From NCBI GenBank assembly GCA_025667525.1, contig CM046881.1:27601580-27665579 (forward strand): DNA of 64,000 bases, in the 5' to 3' direction. Both the position numbers and the translations under genes were made by a program. This document shows positions 56,893-64,000 of this stretch, piece by piece. Position 1 is the stretch's first letter, and each line of letters opens with the position of its first letter. Under the pieces are notes generated by a model that was not told the origin of the DNA, searched no databases, and saw nothing but the letters and a program-made list of their open reading frames with translations. The stretch comes from Glebionis coronaria. Taxonomy: Eukaryota > Streptophyta > Magnoliopsida > Asterales > Asteraceae.

Positions 56893-58439
56893 TGATAGGT
56901 GTGTAAACACCCATCCTTTTACCACTTAATTCGGGCTAAAACGAGACCAAAACACGTATTTAATATCATTTGTTTGGAATTATGCGTGGTTTTTGTGTTT
57001 GATGTGTTTTCAGAGCCAACCGGATAAATATTGAAGAAAACATGGGATTGCACGGGTTTTACTGAAGAAAAAGACTCAAGATAAAGTCTATTGTCCAAGA
57101 GATGCAAAAGATTTGAAGTCGCTGGGCCTATTCGAAGATTTATCGAAGAAAAGGACCAAAGATGGAAGATTTATATAAGTCGAAGAAACTCAAGTCTATT
57201 AAACGAAGAAATTAAAAGACGAGTTGAATTTAATCGACAACAAATCCCGAATCAGAATCGAAAACGGAAACTTTTCTGAAAAGACGAAAAGACACGAAGA
57301 ACGGGAGAAAGCCCACTCACCAACCAAAGGAAACACCTATAAATAGGCCATCCCACACACATTTTAGTTAGCTAGTTTTTTTTTTCCTCCCTTTTCTTTC
57401 CTCCTGGTTCGTAGAACACCATCACCACTAGGGTGATTGGTGAATTTTATTGTTAGTTCTTTGATCTTGTAATTTTAATCCTTGTTTCATCTTGTCAAAA
57501 CATTAATCATCCAATTCAAAGTTCTTGTTTAATCTTTCATGTCATCTTGTTCATCTCCATTTTTATCTTCAAGTTCTTAAGTTTTATTTTTCTTGATTTG
57601 ATCTTCAAAAGTTGTTTGGATTTGTGTTTTTATTAGTGGGATTTGTTGCTTATGGTGTCTAAATGATTTGTGTTTAATTTGGTAAAATCTTTTTAAGTAT
57701 TTGATTTGATTTTGGTTAAAATCTGTGTCCCGTGTTCTTCGCTATACAGTTACTGTATCTGGTTTCCAGACTTCCGAATCAAGACAAAAAGTTCCGAATG
57801 AGTCCTTCATTCGGAATCTTCCGAACCAAGCACTAAACTTCCGAATCAGGAGAAAACTTCCGAATCAAGCTTTCATCCGGAAAGTTCCGGATCAGTCATT
57901 AAGTTCCGGATCAGTATCTTCCGAGTCAGTTATTTCCGAATCAAACTGTTCCGAACCAAGCCTTCATTCGGAAGTTTAAAACTTCCGAACCAGTGACTTC
58001 CGGACGAAGCAAAAGTTCCGAATCAGCTCAGACTTCCGAATCAAGGAGAAGTTCCGAATCAACCATTAAGTTCCGGATGAATGAATAGTATCTTCCGAAT
58101 CAGTTAGTTCCGAATCAAGCATTAAAGTTCCGAATCAGTTAATTTTTGGGTATTTTAAAGATTACTGTTTTACTGTTGATGTTTTACTATTTTTCTGCTC
58201 ATATTTCACTATTTACATTTTAACTTTAATTTTAATTTGAACTTTAAAATTTCAACCAAGTTTTTATTAATCTTAATTAAAGTAATTGCCTTTGATTTAA
58301 ACTTTCATTTCCACTTTCTATTAGACTAGAAAACCCAACCCCTTTATTTAGTAACCAAGAACAATCATTCCACTTAAGACCTAGATCAATTCGAGAGGAT
58401 ATCGAGACTAATCTGAACCCATACTAAATCAGTGTATCA
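56893..58439 (+). repeat. 3' LTR of the Athila-like element
   Basis: 1547 bp, the same length as the 5' LTR and almost identical (offset 9369). The ttccgaatca array and the CTATAAATAG box are repeated at 57777-58145 and 57337-57346. Confidence 0.95.
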
Positions 58440-59637
58440 TTCACCAAGCTATACGTGGGTTTTTATGGTGTAATGGTGACTATCGTCGGGGAAAGTCTAA
58501 AGTTGCTTGGGAGGACATTTGTCTTCCCAAGAATGAAGGGGGTCTTGGTTTGCGTAGTCTTGAGTTGTTTAATATTGCATTGTTGACTACGCATATGTGG
58601 AATATTGTTTCTAATAAAGATTCGCTTAGGGTTCGGTGGATTCATATGTATAGATTGAAAGGGAGATCTTTTTGGGATGTTAGTATTAAACCGGATGCAA
58701 GTTGGGGTTGGTTAAAATTGCTTCAAATGAGAGAGGTAATTAAACCTTTCTTATGGATACAATTAGGAAATAGGAACACGACTTCATTTTGGCATGATCG
58801 ATGGTGCAATCTAAGTCCTCTCAATCGGTTCTTGACTCCTCGGGATATTAATCGAGAGGGATTTTCTCTTAGTGATTCAGTGTCGTCCATGGTTTCTAAT
58901 GGCGCATTTCCATGCCTCAAAGGTGGCTTCTCAAAGCGCCTAATTTGGTGACCCTTCCGGTACTAAACCTTGTTGCTGATCAGCGAGATACAATTAAATG
59001 GCGGTGTGCGGACGGAAGTTTAGTTGATTTTAGTGTTCATTACGCTTGGGAGGCTATTCGTCCAAGGCAAGCTACTGTTGAATGGCATAGGCTGATTTGG
59101 TACTCACATGGAATTCCAAGACATTCTTTTCATGTGTGGCTAATTATGCGTCGAAGCCTTAAGACGCAAGATAAATTGTTTCCATGGGACGTCGGGCCAA
59201 ATGTTGATATTCAGCGTCTTATGTGCCCTTTATGTGAGTCTCAACCAGACTCACATGAGCACCTATTCTTCGAATGTTCTTTTGCTTCGCAGGTTTGGAG
59301 TTATGTGCGTGATCTTGCGGGAATGGACTTGGTACCACCGGTGTTGGAGGATATCATGTGATAGCTGATTCCAAGAGCGTCCAAGCGAAATGTGAAAAGT
59401 ATTATCGGAAGATTAATCTTTGCCGCAACGGCTTATGATATTTGGATTGAACGGAATAAGAGATTATTTAAAAGTGGAAGGCGGAAGCCGGAGGATATTA
59501 GAGATTTTATCATGGTGACGGTTCAACTTAAGCTTATTACGTTTCGGTTCAAGAATACTTCCAATGTTCAGCGTATTTTTTCCCGATGGAGGATGCCGAA
59601 TGGATTTCGAATCTATGGAAGTAATCCGAGTTAGGTC
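58440..59637 (+). pseudogene. LINE ORF2, C-terminal part with zinc-binding domain
   Basis: After the right ttcac copy the LINE frame resumes with GGLGLRSLELFNIALL-type text (58520-58600). It breaks near 58920 (one-base shift), continues to about 59361 with HVWLIMRRSL and the zinc-binding motif CPLCESQPDSHEHLFFEC (59224-59277), breaks again at TGA 59359, and continues to TAG 59635 with ATAYDIWIERNKRLFKSG, the usual tail of plant L1 ORF2. Confidence 0.88.
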
Positions 59638-59812
59638 ATTTATGTTGTTAAGTTGTTTTATTGTTTGTTTAGCTCTGTGTGGTTTGTCACACTTGAGTTC
59701 GGGTTGTTTCAAGCTTGCTTGAGGTTAATGTGACTTTCAGTCACATTCCATTGTACTCAAACGTTTATTCTGTGTCTAATACATTTACCGGGGTAACCCT
59801 TTACCCCAAAAA
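59638..59812 (+). other. LINE 3' untranslated region and A tail
   Basis: Ends with a small inverted motif ggggtaaccctttacccc (59790-59807) and seven A residues, the last overlapping the 15-bp duplication. The tail is short, as in many plant L1 copies. Confidence 0.7.
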
Positions 59813-59827
59813 AAGTCACGTTTATTT
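59813..59827 (+). repeat. Right target-site duplication of the LINE
   Basis: aagtcacgtttattt, identical to 34398-34412. Confidence 0.9.
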
Positions 59828-60495
59828 ACGGTGTTATTTATAAATCAAACTCATTTTAATTTTTTATTGTATTATACGAATATATAATTTATTTCATATT
59901 TAATGTTTTATAATTATGATATTTTATGCATGTGGTTTACATAAAAAAAATTCATTATGTATTAATATCAGTGTTTTAAAACTTGGGTTTACTCGATCGA
60001 TTGAATCTGAATATTTTCCAAAATTTGAACCGAGACCCTAAATTGTAAGAAACTTTGATACTTCTGTTATCTAATGTTTTACTTGCTCTTAGAGGTTCAT
60101 CGATTCGGTTCTCGCGTTTGTTCGGTAAGTTCGGGCCATTCGGATAAAAAAAAGTTGGTCAATTCGAAAACCAAACTGAACCGAAAACAGAATTTGAATT
60201 CAGTTTAATTTTCGAGTTAACCTAAATAATCCAAATTATCCGAATTACACTATTTTATGTTCGCTTCTATTCGATGTAAGTTTTGATTTTTACGAGTCAT
60301 ACTCAAATTATAAACACCCTTACTTACTGACTTACAGCTAGTTAACTATGAGAAACATTTGGGGGCCTGGGTCAATTTACGAATTGGGCTAAAAACTTAG
60401 GCCAGAAAAGACTTGTTTTTAGTTAGTTGACCAAGAGAAACATCCATTAGATAACCCCAAAGTTAAAAAAAAAATAACTCGACCTAAAGAGAGAG
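59828..60495. other. AT-rich intergenic region upstream of the heat-shock gene
   Basis: No gene seen. Contains aaccgaa/ttcggtt words (60100-60200), and two similar phrases agctagttaactatgagaaacat (60338) and agttagttgaccaagagaaacat (60421). Confidence 0.4.
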
Positions 60496-60499
60496 TTAT

Positions 60500-60514
60500 A
60501 GAAGCTTTCAGAAA
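60500..60514 (+). promoter_or_regulatory. Heat-shock element
   Basis: aGAAgcTTtcaGAAa fits three alternating 5-bp units nGAAn-nTTCn-nGAAn with one mismatch in the middle unit. It lies about 65 bp upstream of the TATA box. A looser pair, TTC and GAA separated by four bases, is at 60536-60545. Heat-shock factor binding is inferred from the consensus. Confidence 0.65.
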
Positions 60515-60578
60515 TGTCTACGTTGCACACTCATATTCAAGAGAAGCCTAGCAGCTGCCACCTCACTCATTTCCCTCC

Positions 60579-60586
60579 TATAAATA
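60579..60586 (+). promoter_or_regulatory. TATA box of the heat-shock gene
   Basis: TATAAATA, 62 bp before the ATG, giving an expected transcription start near 60610-60615 and a 5' leader of about 30 bp. Confidence 0.75.
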
Positions 60587-60640
60587 CCACTCTCGTACCT
60601 ATCCACCATCGTCAAAAAACACAAAACACAAGTTTCAAAA

Positions 60641-61108
60641 ATGTCCATCATTCCAAGTTTCTTAACAGGCAGGAGGAGCAACGTGTTCGACCCATTCTCC
60701 ATGGACGTATGGGACCCATTCCAAGGTGTCTCCAGCGCCTTTGGTGGTGACTCGTCACGTGAAACCACAGCAATCGCCAACACAAGGATCGACTGGAAGG
60801 AGACACCTGAGGCACACGTCTTCAAGGCTGACTTACCTGGACTCAAGAAAGAAGAGATCAAGGTAGAAGTTGAAGATGGAAGTGTGTTGCAGATAAGTGG
60901 TGAGAGGAGCAAAGAGAATGAAGAGCAGAATGACAAGTGGCATAGAGTTGAGAGAAGCTCTGGGAAGTTTATGAGGAGGTTCAGGTTGCCTGAGAATGCG
61001 AAGCTGGATGAAGTTAAGGCGACTATGGAGAATGGTGTGCTGACTGTCATGGTGCCGAAGATGGAAGAGAAGAAGCCGGAGGTCAAGTCTATTGATATCT
61101 CTGGCTAG
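60641..61108 (+). CDS. Class I small heat-shock protein (HSP20 family), about 17.6 kDa
   Basis: 155 residues, single exon, the typical size and structure of plant cytosolic class I sHSPs. The N-terminus [24 protein letters not shown] is the class I signature. The alpha-crystallin domain spans about 48-140: consensus II around [16 protein letters not shown] (64-79) and ISGER, consensus I around [27 protein letters not shown]. The C-terminal IDI (151-153) is the I-x-I motif used for oligomer assembly. Such proteins are ATP-independent chaperones holding unfolding proteins during heat stress. The upstream heat-shock element and TATA box support heat induction. The frame is intact. The longer antisense frame over it is a shadow. 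Confidence 0.97.
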   Translation: MSIIPSFLTGRRSNVFDPFSMDVWDPFQGVSSAFGGDSSRETTAIANTRIDWKETPEAHVFKADLPGLKKEEIKVEVEDGSVLQISGERSKENEEQNDKWHRVERSSGKFMRRFRLPENAKLDEVKATMENGVLTVMVPKMEEKKPEVKSIDISG

Positions 61109-61221
61109 GTTAAATTACTATGTTAAATAAACCATGTACTAAAGCTAGGTTCTATGTTTTTTTTTTATGTACGTGAAGGTTGTTCACTTGTTTGTAACTT
61201 CGTATGTTTGTTGCTTTGGTG

Positions 61222-61227
61222 AATAAA
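61222..61227 (+). terminator. Polyadenylation signal of the heat-shock gene
   Basis: AATAAA, about 115 bp after the stop codon, preceded by T/G-rich text (tgtttgttgctttgg); a normal plant 3' end arrangement. Confidence 0.6.
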
Positions 61228-61516
61228 ACCTTTGTATTATAAGTTTTTTCGCGGTCTCATTTGTAAAATCTGGTCGACATATCTCATAATTCGTGGACAA
61301 GCGAAAAAAGCAAGGATTTGAAGATTTTACTTTAAAATGGAGGATTATTAAGTTTTAGAAACATGCAAGTTTTAGAACGTTTTAGAATATCAAGTACTCT
61401 GTAACTGTTGGCTTACAAAATAGAAATTTCATTTTTAAATCTAAAAGAAGACTTATTTATAAAACATCTTTACTTATTACGACATAATCTTTTATGGTTA
61501 AAGCCGAAAATAAGAA

Positions 61517-61746
61517 CTCCCTCCGTCTCAAATTAACAAACACAATTCTTTTAAAAAACGGTACTATCATTACATTCTCTATTTTATTCTCTATTTTTTA
61601 ATTAAAAAATAACAATTTATTTTTATACAGTTAATTATAGATCTATAACTATATGAGTCCGGTTATTTTGAAAACTTGTTTTTTCTTAGAATCTAAGAGA
61701 CTAATCCTAGCTATCTATTACTTAAGATTAAAAAAAACGGAAGGAC
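61517..61746. mobile_element. Stowaway-like MITE
   Basis: Begins CTCCCTCCGTCTCAAATTA and ends ACGGAAGGAC, the terminal motif of plant Stowaway (Tc1/mariner-derived) MITEs. The right flank is ta, the left flank is aa, so the TA duplication is imperfect. 230 bp, AT-rich, no coding. Confidence 0.6.
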
Positions 61747-61754
61747 TATTTTTG

Positions 61755-62052
61755 TCAAAATGTCTAAAATTTGCAAAAAAGCGGCGGAAAGACTAAATTG
61801 TAAATATAACGAAAATTGGTTATCACAAGTAATATTTCGTTACTGATAAAAACAATGAATATCACTAGAGATAAACCAATGAAATCACTAGTTATATTTC
61901 ATTAACATAGTTACTGCGTAATATCTCAGTGATATTTCATTATTTTATTTACAGTAATATTTCATTGATTTTCGCTAGTGAAATATCACTAGTGATAATT
62001 TATTACTCCGTCATATTTACAACTTTGGTACCTCCGCCCATTTTTTCAACTT
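61755..62052. mobile_element. Second MITE-like inverted-repeat element
   Basis: The left arm aaaaaagcggcggaaagactaa..tgtaaatataacg is inverted at the right (cgtcatatttacaac..ggtacctccgcccatttttt). The interior repeats gtgatatttcatt/aatatcactag words in both senses. Family and target site not determined. Confidence 0.5.
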
Positions 62053-62297
62053 TTAAATATTTGTGAACCGAAAACCACACCGGAAACCACACCGGATATA
62101 AACCATAGAATTGAACACGAACCGAATAAGATTTGGTTCGAGTAAATGTGTTTTGACTCGAGCCGAACCGGTTTCGTCTGTTTATGGGTTCAGATCGGTT
62201 TTTTTGACAAAGACTGGGCCTTAGATAATAAGCCCACTATAATAAGTGCACCAAACTGTAAACCTAATTAAGTAAATATTAACCTTAAAACTGAATT

Positions 62298-63851
62298 ATG
62301 GGTTCGGAGTTAGTTTTAAGCTGTGTAATGCCTTACATAAAAGACAGTGATGTTCTTAATTCTGTTTCATTAGTTTCTAAGAGGTTTTTTGATATCGATT
62401 CTAAGACGCATAAACGCTTAACTGTTCACTTCCTTTTCTCCCCTGACCCGAAACGTGTTAGCCGTAGGTTCCCTAATCTCGAGTCTTTAGCACTTAAGTC
62501 TTACTCCCATGGACCTTATAGGATTGGACAATTTAGTATTCCGGTCTCCCCTTGGATTCAAGAGATAGCCGTTAAGTTTGAGTTTTTGAAATCTCTATCT
62601 ATTCGCCACATGGTTGTCTCTCCTGCTGATCTTAAGCTCTTGGCGAATACCCGAGGTCCTAGTTTAATCAGTTTAGAGATTGTTTGCTGTCAACTGTTTT
62701 CAGAGGAGGGTTTAGAAGATGTTTCTAGTTGTTGTACCAAATTGACAAGTTTGCGTTTAGATGAGAATTTCGTACACGATGATTACGTACGTGGTTGCAG
62801 ACCAAATGGGAAATGGTTGCATCTGTTGGCTTTGCATAACTCGGTTATCGAGTCTTTACATTTTAATTACCCCTTTCAGCGTTACGATAACAAAGATGTG
62901 GCACTTCTTCTTGCAAACTCTTTAGTATCTCTAATTGCTTTTCCATGTACGTTAACTGATTTCAAACAAGTCTCTAAGTATGCTAAGAAGCTGGATCACT
63001 TTGGCACCGCGTGTATTGCTGAGGATGAGGTTGTGGACTTTAGTGGCTTTGAATTCCCCCCCAATCTCCGTGGTCTACGTATACGGGGTTTGAGCCAATC
63101 TTCATACCGTTCTCTACACCCATATCTCAATCAGCTACGGGAATTGGTTCTCCCATGTTTCACTGCTGGATCAGCGTGCCAATGTTACTTTTTTAAGAGG
63201 TGTCCCAATTTGGAAGTTCTACTTACCACTGATATATGTGAAGGAGACAAGGGACTGAAACGTATAGGTCGGTTTTGCAAGAAATTGCGCAAACTGACTT
63301 ATCGTGGGTACGCGACTCAAATGGGAATTATTGCTGTGGCACAAGGATGTCCTAATTTGGATTATTTAGAGGTTCATCTTTTAGATATTTCAAATGAAGC
63401 TCTTGAGTGTGTAGGAAATCATTTAAAGAATCTTCGCAATTTCCGTATTTTGTGTAATGGGGAAGGTGGTATAGGAGATTCACCGCTGGACAATGGGGTT
63501 CGAGATATGCTAAGGGGTTGCAGCAAACTCGAGAGGCTGGATTTCAAACTTTGTTACGATGGTGGATTGACGGACGTGGGTTTAGGATATGTTGGAAGGT
63601 ATGGTCATAATTTGAGATCTCTTTCTCTAAGACATACAGGAGAGTCTGATTTAGGACTTTTGGAGTTAGCAAAAGGGTGTACAAAACTACGAAAGCTAAA
63701 ATTGAATGACTGTACCTTTAGCAAGCAAGCCATTACCACTGATGTGTTCAACATAAACCAATCTTTAAGGTATGTGTGGCTAAGTGGCTTGATGGTGGTT
63801 CTTCTGATGATGTTTCGGTATTCACTCGTCCAATGGTTTCTGCTGAGGTAA
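62298..63851 (+). CDS. Divergent COI1-like F-box/LRR protein, frame lost near the 3' end
   Basis: 517 codons without intron. An in-frame TGA just upstream supports this ATG. An F-box-like start (MPYIKDSDVLNSVSLVSKRFFDID, 11-34) is followed by leucine-rich repeats closely following COI1, ending GGLTDVGLGYVGRYGHNLRS and SLRYVWLSG (489-497). Known COI1 is about 590 residues; it binds JA-Ile and JAZ proteins as part of an SCF ubiquitin ligase. Compared with remembered Arabidopsis COI1, the pocket positions R85, R348 and Y386 are His71, Thr334 and His360 here, while R409 and R496 are kept (Arg383, Arg491). After Gly497 the reading turns hydrophobic and stops; a continuation ending in DDVSVFTRPMVSAE lies one base out of register. 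So it is either a young pseudogene or has an unrecognised exon structure. Confidence 0.75.
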   Translation: MGSELVLSCVMPYIKDSDVLNSVSLVSKRFFDIDSKTHKRLTVHFLFSPDPKRVSRRFPNLESLALKSYSHGPYRIGQFSIPVSPWIQEIAVKFEFLKSLSIRHMVVSPADLKLLANTRGPSLISLEIVCCQLFSEEGLEDVSSCCTKLTSLRLDENFVHDDYVRGCRPNGKWLHLLALHNSVIESLHFNYPFQRYDNKDVALLLANSLVSLIAFPCTLTDFKQVSKYAKKLDHFGTACIAEDEVVDFSGFEFPPNLRGLRIRGLSQSSYRSLHPYLNQLRELVLPCFTAGSACQCYFFKRCPNLEVLLTTDICEGDKGLKRIGRFCKKLRKLTYRGYATQMGIIAVAQGCPNLDYLEVHLLDISNEALECVGNHLKNLRNFRILCNGEGGIGDSPLDNGVRDMLRGCSKLERLDFKLCYDGGLTDVGLGYVGRYGHNLRSLSLRHTGESDLGLLELAKGCTKLRKLKLNDCTFSKQAITTDVFNINQSLRYVWLSGLMVVLLMMFRYSLVQWFLLR

Positions 63852-64000
63852 TACTACTCAAAGCTTAACTAATAAATGTTTTTAATGAATCAATCTTTTT
63901 TAGGAACAGTTCCGTCCATTTTTTTATTTCTTTACAAAATGTAAAGCGTTGCCTATGATTACAAAAACAACATAATTGCACTAATTGGTAGCATGCCGAT
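63852..64000 (+). other. 3' flank or intron of the COI1-like gene, to window end
   Basis: A GAG|GTAATA donor-like site at 63848 and a tttttttag acceptor-like site near 63903 could bound a small intron in the shifted frame; the text after it does not clearly resemble COI1. The window ends before this can be settled. Confidence 0.3.

Larger units (their letters stand above)
47524..58439 (+). mobile_element. Athila-like Ty3 LTR retrotransposon, nearly complete and young
   Basis: 10.9 kb: two 1547-bp LTRs, primer-binding site, leader, gag-pol in the order gag, protease, reverse transcriptase, RNase H, integrase, a 1.9-kb non-coding 3' region and a polypurine tract, with a perfect 5-bp target duplication. 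By eye the LTRs differ at about three sites (near 47767, 48807 and 48951), i.e. about 0.2%, so insertion is very recent on an evolutionary scale. One frameshift breaks pol. Gag sequence style and the primer-binding site point to the Athila clade; that is from family knowledge, not from a tree. Confidence 0.93.
34413..59812 (+). mobile_element. L1-type LINE split by two later LTR insertions
   Basis: The LINE itself is about 5.8 kb in three pieces: 34413-36137, 44844-47523 and 58445-59812. It has a 5' untranslated region of about 450 bp, ORF1 (DUF4283 plus zinc knuckle), ORF2 (endonuclease, reverse transcriptase, zinc-binding domain), a 3' untranslated region and a short A tail (59808-59814), and is bounded by the 15-bp duplication. 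Both ORFs carry stop codons and frameshifts, so the element is old and dead, while at least one of its inserts is very young. It is full-length at the 5' end, unusual among fossil LINEs, which are mostly truncated. Confidence 0.88.
61240..62297. other. Intergenic region with two MITE-like insertions
   Basis: Apart from the two elements listed separately (61517-61746 and about 61755-62052), the region is AT-rich without genes. 62060-62200 contains several ccgaacc/aaccgg words upstream of the COI1-like start; no TATA box is obvious. Confidence 0.5.

Noticed and set aside
60508..61086. 192-codon minus-strand frame over the heat-shock gene
   Set aside because: Antisense shadow of the sHSP coding region; Ser/Leu-rich with no domain.

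Overview
This window looks like nuclear DNA of a flowering plant (core eudicot). It is AT-rich, genes are sparse and separated by nested retrotransposons, and a glycosyltransferase gene carries a canonical GT-AG intron. The retrotransposon proteins resemble families I know from Asteraceae (daisy family), but that placement is inference from memory and was not searched. Three host loci are convincing: a two-exon UDP-glycosyltransferase of the UGT709/7-deoxyloganetic-acid glucosyltransferase type (31514-33085, minus), a class I small heat-shock protein with a heat-shock element, TATA box and polyA signal (60641-61108, plus), and a divergent COI1-like F-box/LRR gene (62298-63851, plus) that lacks several hormone-pocket residues and loses its frame near the 3' end.

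Left third (1-31 kb): a partial Tekay/Del-like LTR element in plus orientation (1-3967) sits in a Ty1/copia element on the minus strand (3968-6510). Next come copia LTR and tail fragments (8598-10270), a Mutator-like transposon with a 9-bp target duplication (10271-12615) that holds a GAGCTCGAGC-rich hAT-like element (10564-11772), and a 1.8-kb array of about 20-bp units that flips orientation midway (13198-15020). A LINE zinc-finger remnant split by a hAT MITE follows (15180-15790). A complete but coding-empty LTR element with 5-bp target duplications (16053-25890, minus) carries a 5S-rRNA-like/Cassandra-like insert. Then comes a zone rich in ATTACATGTAAT palindromes with FAR1-like remnants (25891-29350), and three diverged tandem repeats of about 490 bp.

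Middle and right (34.4-59.8 kb): this 25-kb block is one old L1-type LINE bounded by a 15-bp target duplication and split by later insertions. A solo LTR (TSD acatg) sits in ORF1 and was itself invaded by a non-autonomous LTR element (36648-43919, minus). A nearly complete Athila-like Ty3 element (47524-58439, plus; TSD ttcac; LTRs of 1547 bp differing at only about 3 sites) sits in ORF2.

The most interesting system is the pairing of the last two elements. They share LTR ends, primer-binding site, leader, long 3' non-coding region and polypurine tract. Only one has gag-pol; the other encodes a cysteine-rich protein with a gag-style zinc knuckle, followed in frame, after a single TAA, by an acidic proline-rich protein. 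This looks like a helper/passenger pair in which the passenger carries a protein of its own.
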